A DNA stretch of 12,276 bases, taken from positions 1-12,276 of the forward strand of contig WGAP01000086.1 of the NCBI GenBank assembly GCA_015494775.1, in the 5' to 3' direction. The notes under the pieces were generated by a model. It saw nothing but the letters and a program-made list of their open reading frames with translations. It did no database searches and was not told the DNA's origin. Positions 1-6,867 of this stretch are shown piece by piece (positions within the stretch are counted from its first letter, which is position 1; each line of letters opens with the position of its first letter). The stretch is from Flavobacteriales bacterium. GTDB taxonomy: Bacteria > Bacteroidota > Bacteroidia > Flavobacteriales > Flavobacteriaceae. The translations under genes were made by a program, and so were the position numbers.

Positions 1-587
1 ATATGGCCGGGCAAAGAAGGATGTGCGGCCGTGGGCACGGCTTCGCCGGTTCCGCTTTCGACCATATCCTTGTAACGGTCGCCCACGCCCTTGCGCAGGG
101 GAGCCGAAAATTCGTCGTTCCATCCGGCCATGCCGTAGAGCAGGGCGTAGGTATTGTCAAAACCCGCCATGCGCGTTATGCCCGTAACATAAGAAGCTAT
201 TTGGCCCGTGTAGCACACAAAAACCACTTTGGGATAGGCGGCCGCCTTGTGGTCGCGGGTCAGGAAATCCAAAACCTTGTCCTTGGGCACATTGTAGGCG
301 CCGGGAATATGTCCCGCCGTATAATCATCGGGACGGCGCAGGTCGATAATCAACCAATCGCGATAATGTTTCCAAACTTTGTGGGCGTTCACGATATAAG
401 GAAAATCCTGCCGGTTGGGCCAATCGCCGTGTTCGTAATACACCTGGGCCAAAGGTTTGACGGGTTTGGAACGGACAAAATTTTCCATATCCACCGTGCG
501 TCCTTTGGGCTTGGGCTTGGTGAGCACTTGTGAACAGCCGCCCAACAGCAGGGAAAGCACCAGACCGAGCAATATATTTCGTTTCAT
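1..587 (-). CDS. Rhodanese-domain lipoprotein with intact active-site Cys (3' end cut off)
   Basis: Read by translating the minus strand from ATG at 587; 195 residues are visible and the frame stays open at the window edge, so the C terminus is missing. Residues 1-18 form a lipoprotein signal peptide with lipobox LLGGC (Cys18), so the protein should be exported and lipid-anchored. A rhodanese domain spans about residues 65-160: IIDLRRPDDYTAGHIPGAYNVP is the usual CH2A-like motif region, and VVFVCYTGQIAS holds the active-site loop with Cys125. Rhodaneses carry sulfane sulfur as a cysteine persulfide. It is the last visible gene of the operon, 29 bases after the preceding rhodanese gene. Of the three rhodanese genes here it is the only one that keeps the catalytic cysteine. 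Residues after about 160 (Pro/Ala/Gly-containing) leave the domain and might lead to the same GGCG tail as the two upstream genes, but that part is not in the window. Confidence 0.85.
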   Translation of the reverse strand, partial: MKRNILLGLVLSLLLGGCSQVLTKPKPKGRTVDMENFVRSKPVKPLAQVYYEHGDWPNRQDFPYIVNAHKVWKHYRDWLIIDLRRPDDYTAGHIPGAYNVPKDKVLDFLTRDHKAAAYPKVVFVCYTGQIASYVTGITRMAGFDNTYALLYGMAGWNDEFSAPLRKGVGDRYKDMVESGTGEAVPTAAHPSLPGH

Positions 588-616
588 AATCCTATTTTTT
601 ATTGACAATCATTGTT

Positions 617-685
617 TTATCCGCAACCGCCGGTTACTTCTTTTTTCTTGCGTTTGACCACCGGTTTGGGTGCAGCCGCCGGTTT
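617..685 (-). repeat. Conserved tail-coding repeat, copy 1
   Basis: The last 22 codons plus stop of this gene match 1241-1309 at 61 of 69 bases. All eight differences fall on third codon positions and are synonymous (Gly, Gly, Lys, Arg, Lys, Ala, Ala, Ala), so the two copies encode the same Lys/Pro/Ala-rich arm ending VTGGCG. Confidence 0.9.
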
Positions 686-1213
686 GGCCGCAACGGGAGC
701 GGATCCGCCGCCGCCTTCACGCTGACGAATTTCATTGACGGCCTTGCGGAAATTCACCACCGGTATTTCATCATCATAAATACCGCCATGGATGCCGTAA
801 TGATCCAAAATACGGGTTCGGATAAAATCGTAGCTTCCCGGAATAACATAAGTGGTGATGTTGTCAAAATGTTTGAGCATCATGGCCACGATTTCCGGAT
901 TTTGGTCGCGGTCGCCGTAAATCATCAGCACTTTATCCGCGGGAATTTTGTTCAGATAGCGTTGGGCATAGATATGCTTGGCAGGCAAGTTGATGGCGCC
1001 GGGTAAATGTCCCATGGCAAATTTATGCGGCGTACGCACATCGATAAATTGCACGTCTTTCAAATCGCCGCTGTAAAGCAAATCCGTAAGGTGTTCTTTG
1101 CTTACCTTGTTGGTTTGGCAAACATTTTTGCTTTCGGTCGATCGGATACCTTGACGCGATTGGCATGCCCCCAGCAGGAACAGCGATAACAAAAACAACA
1201 GATATTTTTTCAT
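617..1213 (-). CDS. Rhodanese-like lipoprotein lacking catalytic Cys, with SoxY-like C-terminal GGCG arm
   Basis: 198 residues. I chose ATG at 1213 because it directly precedes a lipoprotein signal peptide (MKKYLLFLLSLFLLGAC, lipidated Cys17); the longer frame from 1231 would need a TTG start. A rhodanese fold covers about residues 39-135 (FIDVRTPHKFAMGHLPGAINLP). The active-site loop reads LMIYGDRDQNPE, so the cysteine is replaced (about Tyr99) and classical sulfurtransferase activity is not expected. After the domain come EGGGGSAP, an Ala/Pro/Lys stretch and a basic run ending KKKEVTGGCG, with Cys197 penultimate. This resembles the sulfur-binding swinging arm of SoxY (GGCGG). The only other cysteines are the lipobox Cys17 and Cys32. 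The last 22 residues are identical to those of the upstream gene, 27 bases away. Likely role (inference): membrane-tethered periplasmic sulfur carrier for the oxidoreductase encoded upstream. Domain assignment is firm; the carrier role is a hypothesis. Confidence 0.88.
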   Translation of the reverse strand: MKKYLLFLLSLFLLGACQSRQGIRSTESKNVCQTNKVSKEHLTDLLYSGDLKDVQFIDVRTPHKFAMGHLPGAINLPAKHIYAQRYLNKIPADKVLMIYGDRDQNPEIVAMMLKHFDNITTYVIPGSYDFIRTRILDHYGIHGGIYDDEIPVVNFRKAVNEIRQREGGGGSAPVAAKPAAAPKPVVKRKKKEVTGGCG

Positions 1214-1240
1214 TTTTCGTGATATTTTCAAGGTTAAATA

Positions 1241-1309
1241 TTAACCGCAGCCGCCGGTTACTTCCTTTTTCTTACGTTTGACCACCGGCTTGGGCGCTGC
1301 TGCCGGTTT
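1241..1309 (-). repeat. Conserved tail-coding repeat, copy 2
   Basis: Partner of 617-685. It codes the identical C-terminal arm of the Ser-substituted rhodanese protein. Identity ends abruptly upstream of the KPAAAP segment, where one gene continues with AAPVA-type residues and the other with SASP, so only the arm is shared. Confidence 0.9.
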
Positions 1310-1873
1310 GGGTGAAGCCGATGTTCCGGCCGGCCTGATGCCCGTAAAGAAATACATCGCACCCTTGCGGAAAAGGTAGCGTTTGTAGGCTTCGGAAGTT
1401 ATCTCCGTAGCATCGGGTTTTTGCGGATGCAAAATATTACGGTACCAAGCATTCAGTCCGCCTTTGAGCACTTTGAGGCCGTGATAATCATAGCTGTGCA
1501 AAATGAGCCATGCCTGATCGGCCAAACGCGAACCGTTGGAAAACAGCACTACGGTATAAACGTCCTGGTCGAGCATGTCGGCATGTTTATCGGACAAAAT
1601 ACTATCCACAGGGATATTCATAGCCCCGGGCAAGGTAAAGTTTTTGTATTCACCGGGTTTGCGTACGTCCACCAAAAGGAGCGAAGGGTCGGCTTCCATC
1701 AGCATTCGGGCCACACGGTCGGTGGAGATATAATGCGAGGGCAAGGCCGCATCATAGGCCAATTCCTTTTGGGAAACCACGCGCCGGAAGGGATGCGTAT
1801 CGGGATAGAACAAACTGATTATTCCGCCAAATACGAGCAATGCGATGATTATTTTATCGGTTTTTTTCATCAT
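1241..1873 (-). CDS. Membrane-anchored rhodanese-like protein, catalytic Cys replaced by Ser, with GGCG arm
   Basis: 210 residues. An uncleaved N-terminal membrane anchor (about residues 7-23, IIIALLVFGGIISLF) places the rest outside the inner membrane. The rhodanese domain spans about residues 48-147: LLVDVRKPGEYKNFTLPGAMNIP, then the loop VVLFSNGSRLAD, where Ser112 occupies the position of the catalytic cysteine, then LKGGLNAW, a strong rhodanese signature. The C terminus is a Pro/Ala/Lys linker and KKKEVTGGCG. Cys209, penultimate, is the only cysteine in the whole protein, so any sulfur chemistry must occur on the tail. The tail matches the downstream gene residue for residue over 22 positions, while the domains are quite different. 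The gene starts 9 bases after the YeeE-type gene, within the same operon. Two adjacent ATG codons (1873 and 1870) could both serve as start. Wolinella Sud is a family precedent: a single-cysteine periplasmic rhodanese that delivers polysulfide sulfur to PsrABC. Confidence 0.9.
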   Translation of the reverse strand: MMKKTDKIIIALLVFGGIISLFYPDTHPFRRVVSQKELAYDAALPSHYISTDRVARMLMEADPSLLLVDVRKPGEYKNFTLPGAMNIPVDSILSDKHADMLDQDVYTVVLFSNGSRLADQAWLILHSYDYHGLKVLKGGLNAWYRNILHPQKPDATEITSEAYKRYLFRKGAMYFFTGIRPAGTSASPKPAAAPKPVVKRKKKEVTGGCG

Positions 1874-1882
1874 TGTTTTGTT

Positions 1883-2509
1883 TTAGAGTCCCAATTCGTC
1901 CAAATCGTCCTTGGTCATTTTGGCTTTCCAATGGTCTTGCCATTTTTGATAGAGGACAAAGCTTATCACAGCCACCACAATAAACAGGAAAATAAAGATA
2001 CTTTCCCTGATACCCAACCATTGGGGGAAATTAACCTTGCCCAATTTGCCCGAAGCCCGCAGGCCGGCCCACCAGAATGGATAAGTGAAAATAAAGCCGT
2101 AAATACCGATCAACACGCCGGCCAAAAAGGCCAACCCATCCAATTTTCCGGTGCTGGCGGCCGACAAACTGGTTCCCGGGCAAAAACCGCCCACCACAAA
2201 ACCCAATCCCATGATGGCACCGCCAATCAGTGTGGGAATCCAGAATGTGGACGGATAAAAGGTTTTGTAAATGTCAATCCAACCCCAGTGGTGCATCAAA
2301 AACAAACCGACAAGGGCCGTTAGGGCCGCGGTAAAGAAGGTTTTGATCACCGTGGCGTCGTAGCCGTAAAACACACCGGCCAATTTCCGGGTATTGGTAA
2401 ATCCGGTGGCTTCGAGAACAAATCCGAAGCCGATACCGATCAAAAAGCCGATGAGCAAATTATATTCGGGTTTCAATAATTCTTGCGGATAAAGCGGTCC
2501 CATAATCAT
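1883..2509 (-). CDS. YeeE/YedE family half-transporter (sulfur-compound permease)
   Basis: 208 residues with about five hydrophobic membrane segments (roughly 18-36, 57-73, 92-112, 124-147 and 169-187). The signature GGFCPGTS at about 108-114 is diagnostic for the YeeE/YedE (Sulf_transp, formerly DUF395) family. Cys110 in that motif is the only cysteine. In characterised members (thiosulfate transporter TsuA, and the two-gene PmpA/PmpB proteins) conserved cysteines line the path by which thiosulfate or persulfide sulfur crosses the inner membrane. Full-length TsuA-type proteins are about twice this size, so this gene and the one before it probably form a two-part transporter. Start ATG 2509 overlaps the previous stop codon by four bases (ATGA), which implies translational coupling. 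A later ATG at 2503 is possible. Confidence 0.9.
   Translation of the reverse strand: MIMGPLYPQELLKPEYNLLIGFLIGIGFGFVLEATGFTNTRKLAGVFYGYDATVIKTFFTAALTALVGLFLMHHWGWIDIYKTFYPSTFWIPTLIGGAIMGLGFVVGGFCPGTSLSAASTGKLDGLAFLAGVLIGIYGFIFTYPFWWAGLRASGKLGKVNFPQWLGIRESIFIFLFIVVAVISFVLYQKWQDHWKAKMTKDDLDELGL
2506..2509 (-). other. ATGA stop/start overlap coupling the two YeeE-type genes
   Basis: On the minus strand the TGA ending the first half-transporter (2506-2508) shares bases with the ATG of the second (2507-2509). This supports these starts and stoichiometric production of the two halves. Confidence 0.85.
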
Positions 2510-3039
2510 TTATTTTTAGGTTTTAGCCAAAGGTTTCGTAAGAGAAAGGCAAAGATGTAGCCCGAGCCGAAAATGGCGGCCAAGCCCAAATAGCCCGACA
2601 TGGAGTCCACGGCAAGGCCCGACAAAACCAATCCGGAGGTGCATCCGCGGCCCAATTGCGTGCCCACTCCCCAAAGGATACCGCCCAAGAGCGCCAAATA
2701 CAACCGGCGACGCTTGGTCAGATGCGGCGCCTTGCCCACGCTCCAACGCAGGCGGCCATAGAGCACGGCCGAAAGGATAGCGCCGAAAATAACGCCTAAT
2801 AGTTCGTAAACCAACCAGGTATGCGTGGCACTATGGCCGTCGGCAACGTGTGGTGCAATATAAGGATGTTTGGCGGCAAATTCAGGTGCTACGGCTTGAA
2901 TGCTACCCATGGCCATATCCCTGAATCCACCGCTTGACCCCAAACCTTCGCCGGCAAAATAATATGCGGCAATAATCAAAAGGCCCAGGATAAAACCACC
3001 CAAATAGGGGTTCATGTATTTATTTCGTTTTGTTTCCAT
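2506..3039 (-). CDS. YeeE/YedE family half-transporter, partner subunit
   Basis: 177 residues from ATG 3039; an upstream in-frame start at 3045 would be TTG. Hydrophobic segments lie at about 12-30, 76-95, 113-128 and 150-168. The motif GRGCTSG at about 130-136 is the second family signature of YeeE/YedE proteins, and Cys133 is the only cysteine. With the following gene it carries the two cysteine motifs (GRGCTSG and GFCPGTS) that a fused family member holds on one chain. An extra loop of about 40 residues (38-76, His-rich: KHPY, PHVADGHS, THTW) lies between the first two helices, probably outside the membrane. I infer inner-membrane passage of thiosulfate, persulfide or a related sulfur species. 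The gene is 13 bases downstream of the NrfD-type gene. Confidence 0.9.
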   Translation of the reverse strand: METKRNKYMNPYLGGFILGLLIIAAYYFAGEGLGSSGGFRDMAMGSIQAVAPEFAAKHPYIAPHVADGHSATHTWLVYELLGVIFGAILSAVLYGRLRWSVGKAPHLTKRRRLYLALLGGILWGVGTQLGRGCTSGLVLSGLAVDSMSGYLGLAAIFGSGYIFAFLLRNLWLKPKNK

Positions 3040-3052
3040 AATCAATCAATAT

Positions 3053-4051
3053 TTATAGGAATGGATATTCTGACATTTGTCCGGCATAGACCATGATAAT
3101 GCGGAAGATAAATCCGCCCACTAGCACCAACAATGCGGGAACCGCAGGATGTACATGAAAACCGCGGACTTCGAAAACTTCCAGCAAAAACGGAAGCACC
3201 AATCCGAATCCGACAAAAATCACCCAGAACCAAACCGTAAATTGGCCGCCCAAAAACAACCGGGCCGCTTCCTTATATGCTTCGGGACCGGCTTGCATGC
3301 CCATAATCATGTGAATGATAAAGAACAATTCCACCGCAATCAACGACATGTCGATAATCGACATCAAACGGCGTTCTTTTTTATTGTTGCTCAACCACAT
3401 CACAAAGGCCGAACCCGTCGAAACCCCCGATGTGAGGAACAAGGGCCCCAGGATTGAATTGTTCCAAAGCGGATGCGCATTGAAAGCCGAAAGTAAAATT
3501 CCCGTATAAATTCCTAAAATAATGGACAGGAACAACAAAAGGTAGGCAAACAACTTGCGGTAGCGCCTAAAAAACATGATCAACCACCGTAATGGGGCCC
3601 ACCGGTGTTCCATGCGAATAATCCAACGGGTAATGGCATCCATACGTTTCCATCCGCGCCGGTGGAGGTAATCTTCGATGCTATCCACAAAGCTCAACGG
3701 CCAAAGGAGCGACAAAATCGACACCGAGGCCAGTGTCCACGCTCCCCACGACATGGGCGATTCGATGCGAAAGGCCGTAAACAATCGCCAAAAATAGGGT
3801 TTGTGATGTAGGTCGTAAATCAGGAGCAACGAGCCGAATGCCACAAAGAAAAAGGTAAACACCGGAGCGATTTTTACCGTAAAGGGCATATCATTTTCTT
3901 TGCCGTTCAAATAATACAGCGTGGCAAACAACAAAATGCCCGCGGCCAAACCGCCCAGGAACAAATAAGTGGCAATGGGCCATCCCCAAATATGCACGTG
4001 CGGATATAATCCTTCGATATCGCGTGCGGTTGCTAATATTCTTTCTTCCAT
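3053..4051 (-). CDS. NrfD/PsrC-type quinone-reactive membrane subunit of molybdopterin oxidoreductase
   Basis: 332 residues from ATG 4051. Eight to nine hydrophobic segments are visible: about 23-47, 62-80, 104-120, 168-190, 201-220, 231-251, 271-292 and 303-323. The opening WGWPIATYLFLGGLAAG matches the conserved first helix of NrfD/PsrC proteins (NrfD family), not the DmsC family found in DMSO reductase and SoeABC. In polysulfide reductase this subunit anchors the complex in the inner membrane and exchanges electrons with menaquinone. Charged residues inside or next to helices (Asp80, His82, Asp234, Glu241, His247) are candidates for quinone or proton contacts. A basic cytoplasmic-looking loop (about 129-167, rich in Arg/Lys/Trp) separates the two bundles. 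It lies 9 bases after the iron-sulfur gene and is followed by the transporter genes. Confidence 0.92.
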   Translation of the reverse strand: MEERILATARDIEGLYPHVHIWGWPIATYLFLGGLAAGILLFATLYYLNGKENDMPFTVKIAPVFTFFFVAFGSLLLIYDLHHKPYFWRLFTAFRIESPMSWGAWTLASVSILSLLWPLSFVDSIEDYLHRRGWKRMDAITRWIIRMEHRWAPLRWLIMFFRRYRKLFAYLLLFLSIILGIYTGILLSAFNAHPLWNNSILGPLFLTSGVSTGSAFVMWLSNNKKERRLMSIIDMSLIAVELFFIIHMIMGMQAGPEAYKEAARLFLGGQFTVWFWVIFVGFGLVLPFLLEVFEVRGFHVHPAVPALLVLVGGFIFRIIMVYAGQMSEYPFL

Positions 4052-4060
4052 AGCGACTTA

Positions 4061-4594
4061 TTATTTAAGATAATAGATTTGCGGAGCCGTTCCCGCTTCG
4101 GGAAGCAGCGTATAGTGTTCGCGCGTTCGGAGCAATTGCGAAATTTCGCTATCGGGGTCGTCCAAATCGCCGAAATACATACATTTGGTAGGACACACCG
4201 ACACACAGGCCGGATCCAATCCGTCGGCTACCCGGTGGTCGCAGAACGTGCATTTGTCCACATAACCGTCGGGATGGAAGTAGCGGGCATCGTAGGGACA
4301 AGCTTCAATGCAAGCCCCGCAGCCGATGCATTCGTCATGCGTAACCTTCACGATACCGCCTTCGATGACATGGCTTGCACCCGTAGGACAGGTCCTCACA
4401 CAAGGCGTATCTTCGCAGTGGTTACAACGTTGGGATTCGAAGTGAAGGAAAACATCGGGATATTGCCCCTTGACCACTTCGGTTATCCAATCCCGTGAAT
4501 ATCCCAAGGGAACATTATTTTCGGTTTGACAGGCCACCACACAATCGCCGCATCCGACGCATTTTTTGGTGTCCAAAGCCATGGCGTATCTCAT
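4061..4594 (-). CDS. Four-cluster [4Fe-4S] electron-transfer subunit, PsrB/DmsB type
   Basis: 177 residues. Sixteen cysteines are arranged for four [4Fe-4S] clusters: Cys12-15-18-22 (CVGCGDCVVAC), Cys57-60-65-69 (CNHCEDTPCVRTC), Cys89-92-95-99 (CIGCGACIEAC) and Cys115-118-130-134. Length and motif order are those of the B subunit of polysulfide, thiosulfate and DMSO reductases, which wires the molybdenum site to the membrane subunit. No signal peptide is visible; such subunits normally travel with the Tat-exported catalytic partner. Start ATG 4594 overlaps the stop of the catalytic gene by four bases (ATGA), and the membrane-subunit gene follows after 9 bases, so the three form one complex. 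Confidence 0.95.
   Translation of the reverse strand: MRYAMALDTKKCVGCGDCVVACQTENNVPLGYSRDWITEVVKGQYPDVFLHFESQRCNHCEDTPCVRTCPTGASHVIEGGIVKVTHDECIGCGACIEACPYDARYFHPDGYVDKCTFCDHRVADGLDPACVSVCPTKCMYFGDLDDPDSEISQLLRTREHYTLLPEAGTAPQIYYLK
4591..4594 (-). other. ATGA stop/start overlap between catalytic and Fe-S subunit genes
   Basis: The TGA stop of the molybdopterin gene (4591-4593) overlaps the ATG of the Fe-S gene (4592-4594), indicating translational coupling of the two subunits. Confidence 0.85.
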
Positions 4595-6867
4595 GACGCA
4601 TTATTTTTTTGTTGATGAGGATTTTCGGTAAGAATTTGCACGAAATTGCTTCGCATGCCGGTTCCGCCGGTTTCGGGATCGATATACACATCGGAAATCA
4701 TTTCCGAATCGGCAATGCCGCGTCCGTAGGCACGGCTCATTTCCCATACTTTGCCGTCCACGAAAATGCGGCCTTTGTTGCCAAATCCGTGCGGCAGGAA
4801 AACGGAATCGTGGCGTATGCGTTCGGTAACGCGCACCTTGACAGGGAACGAACTGACTTTTCCCTTATGGTTTTTCAGCCAAATCATTTGACCGTTTTCG
4901 ATGCCGTAAATTCGTGCTACCTTGGGATTGACCCACAGTTCGGGGTCTTTGCGCAGTTCGAACAGGTTGGGATTGTTCAAGGTGCGTCCGAAGGTGTGCA
5001 TGGGAACACGGCCGTAAATCAAGCGTAACATTCCCGGAGGCGTTTCGGGATGCGGTTTGTAAACCGGCATGGGGTCGTAGCCCCATTCGGCAAAATCGGT
5101 GGAATAAAGTTCGATTTTTCCCGTATTGGTATTGAACCAGTAGGGCTCATCGTAATCATCGATATACATGGGCGTTTTGCGCGGAAAATGCTTGACACCG
5201 ATACGTTTCATCTCTTCGATGGACGATCCCACTTGACGCAGTTGCCAATCGAGCACTTCTTCGAAATCTTCCCATTCGTAGAAATCTTTCAATCCCAAAC
5301 GCAACCCGATTTCGCGGGCTATCCACCAGCCCGGTTTGGTTTCGTATTTGGGCTTCACGGCCGGATAGCGCAGCGCCAGGTTGGGAATGCGGTGGTGGGC
5401 ATTGCGAATGTGGTCCAAACGTTCCAGATAGGTGGCTTCGGGTAGCACCACATCGGCATAACCGGTAATTTCGGCCGGCATAGTGTCCACCACTACCACA
5501 AATTCGGCATTTTGCAACGCACGTTTGGATTTTTCTTCGGGCGGAATGGATTGAATGGGATTGGTGGCGGCAATAAAGAACGCCTTCACTTTGTAAGGTC
5601 CGTCGTATTCGGGCAAGGCATGGTCGATAATTTCGTTGGTTATGCCCATGATAGCCATTTTGTGTTTGCCGCGCGATATGTCTTTCCAAGTCCATTTGGG
5701 TTTGGGAAACGGGGGATGCGGTTCTTGCGGCAGATGCACTTTTTCGGGAAAATAAAATCCGCCCTTACGTCCCCAGGAACCCAACAGCGCATTGAGGATA
5801 GCAATGGCACGCGAGCGTTGCGTATCATCGCCATACCAGGCCGTATGACGTCCGGGATGGACTACCACGCGCGGGGCCGCACCGCCCATCATGCGGGCGG
5901 TTTCATAAATATCGCCTGCGGGAATGGTGGTTACGCCTTCGGCCCATTCGGGCGTATATTTTTGCACATGGGCTTTGAGCAGGTCGAAGCCGTAGGTGTA
6001 TCGGGCTACATATTCCTTGTCATACAGTCCTTCGTTAATAATAACGTTCATCCAGGCCAAGAGTAAAGCCAAATCCGTTGCCGGCTTGATGGGCAACCAT
6101 TTGGTGGAATGGCCCGCCATGGTCGAAAAACGTGGATCCACGGTGATGATGGTGCCCCCGCGGTCAATCAGGTCGGAAATGTCCTGCACATGTCCGTTGT
6201 GCATATTTTCGCCGAAATGACTGCCGATGAGTACCAGGCAATCGGTGTTCTTAATGTCCGTGGGTTCGGGCGAGGCCAATCCCGCACCGTAGGTGGCGAT
6301 AAATCCGGCTTCGCGCGTTATCAAACATTGGGCTCCGGCCGGTTCGCCCATGGTTTGCGAACCCCAGGCCTTGAACAGGTGTTCAAAGTGCGGCCCTGTT
6401 TTGCCGTGAAACAGCAAGGCAAAACTTTCCTTACCGTATTTACGGTCGATTTCCTTCATTTTGGCGGCCACCAAATCCAGGGCTTCATCCCAGGAGGCCT
6501 TACGGAAATACTGCTTGCCGTCCTTGCCGGTTTCGCGGATCAAGGGCGTTTTCAAGCGGTCGTCGTCATAGTACATTCCCAGTCCGCCGGTTCCGCGCGG
6601 GCACAGGCGGCCTTGGCTGTGCGGGTCGGTTTCGTTGCCGATGATTTTGCGAATTTTTCCTTCCTTGTCCAGATAGGTCCATCCGGCGCAATTCCAGAAA
6701 CATACTTCGCACACCGTGGGCACTTTTACCGCTTCGTTTTCCAATAGCGGCCGCGGTTCTTCCTTGAACAGGGACGAAAACCAACCGCCAGTGGCGGGCA
6801 AAACGGCTGCACCTGCGGTGGCGGCCCCGGATATTTTGAGAAATTGTCTGCGATTGAGCTTGCTCAT
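4591..6867 (-). CDS. Molybdopterin oxidoreductase catalytic subunit, PsrA/PhsA (polysulfide/thiosulfate reductase-like) type
   Basis: 758 residues from ATG 6867. A twin-arginine signal (NRRQFLK at 5-11, then a hydrophobic Ala/Gly stretch to about 27) directs the folded enzyme to the periplasm. A [4Fe-4S] site follows: Cys53, Cys56, Cys60 and Cys89 (CEVCFWNC ... GRLCPRG). Cys181 in GAQCLITREAG is the likely molybdenum ligand, as in PsrA/PhsA/nitrate-reductase-type enzymes with cysteine ligation. YADVVLPEATYLERLDHI (about 485-502) and a C-terminal molydopterin-dinucleotide-binding domain from about residue 620 complete the family pattern. Size and subunit set (A, four-cluster B, NrfD-type C) fit polysulfide or thiosulfate reductase-like complexes; TtrA and SoeA proteins are usually larger. 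Substrate is inferred from the downstream rhodanese and YeeE genes as an inorganic sulfur compound. The same architecture can run oxidatively, so direction is open. No dedicated maturation chaperone gene is in the window. First gene of the operon. Confidence 0.93.
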   Translation of the reverse strand: MSKLNRRQFLKISGAATAGAAVLPATGGWFSSLFKEEPRPLLENEAVKVPTVCEVCFWNCAGWTYLDKEGKIRKIIGNETDPHSQGRLCPRGTGGLGMYYDDDRLKTPLIRETGKDGKQYFRKASWDEALDLVAAKMKEIDRKYGKESFALLFHGKTGPHFEHLFKAWGSQTMGEPAGAQCLITREAGFIATYGAGLASPEPTDIKNTDCLVLIGSHFGENMHNGHVQDISDLIDRGGTIITVDPRFSTMAGHSTKWLPIKPATDLALLLAWMNVIINEGLYDKEYVARYTYGFDLLKAHVQKYTPEWAEGVTTIPAGDIYETARMMGGAAPRVVVHPGRHTAWYGDDTQRSRAIAILNALLGSWGRKGGFYFPEKVHLPQEPHPPFPKPKWTWKDISRGKHKMAIMGITNEIIDHALPEYDGPYKVKAFFIAATNPIQSIPPEEKSKRALQNAEFVVVVDTMPAEITGYADVVLPEATYLERLDHIRNAHHRIPNLALRYPAVKPKYETKPGWWIAREIGLRLGLKDFYEWEDFEEVLDWQLRQVGSSIEEMKRIGVKHFPRKTPMYIDDYDEPYWFNTNTGKIELYSTDFAEWGYDPMPVYKPHPETPPGMLRLIYGRVPMHTFGRTLNNPNLFELRKDPELWVNPKVARIYGIENGQMIWLKNHKGKVSSFPVKVRVTERIRHDSVFLPHGFGNKGRIFVDGKVWEMSRAYGRGIADSEMISDVYIDPETGGTGMRSNFVQILTENPHQQKNNAS

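Noticed and set aside
1213..1231. Longer N terminus for the lipoprotein rhodanese (start at 1231)
   Set aside because: The first codon is TTG and the extra six residues spoil an otherwise ideal lipoprotein signal beginning at ATG 1213.
617..1873. Recent tandem duplication of a whole rhodanese gene
   Set aside because: Only the last 22 codons are alike; anchors and domains differ greatly, so a recent whole-gene duplication does not explain the shared tail.
1421..2323. 300-residue plus-strand open frame
   Set aside because: It lies antisense to the rhodanese and YeeE genes, shows no domain, and its composition (many His/Gln/Gly) is what reverse-frame reading of these genes yields.
5512..6747. 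Two plus-strand open frames of about 200 residues
   Set aside because: They are antisense to the well-supported molybdopterin oxidoreductase gene and have no recognisable protein features.
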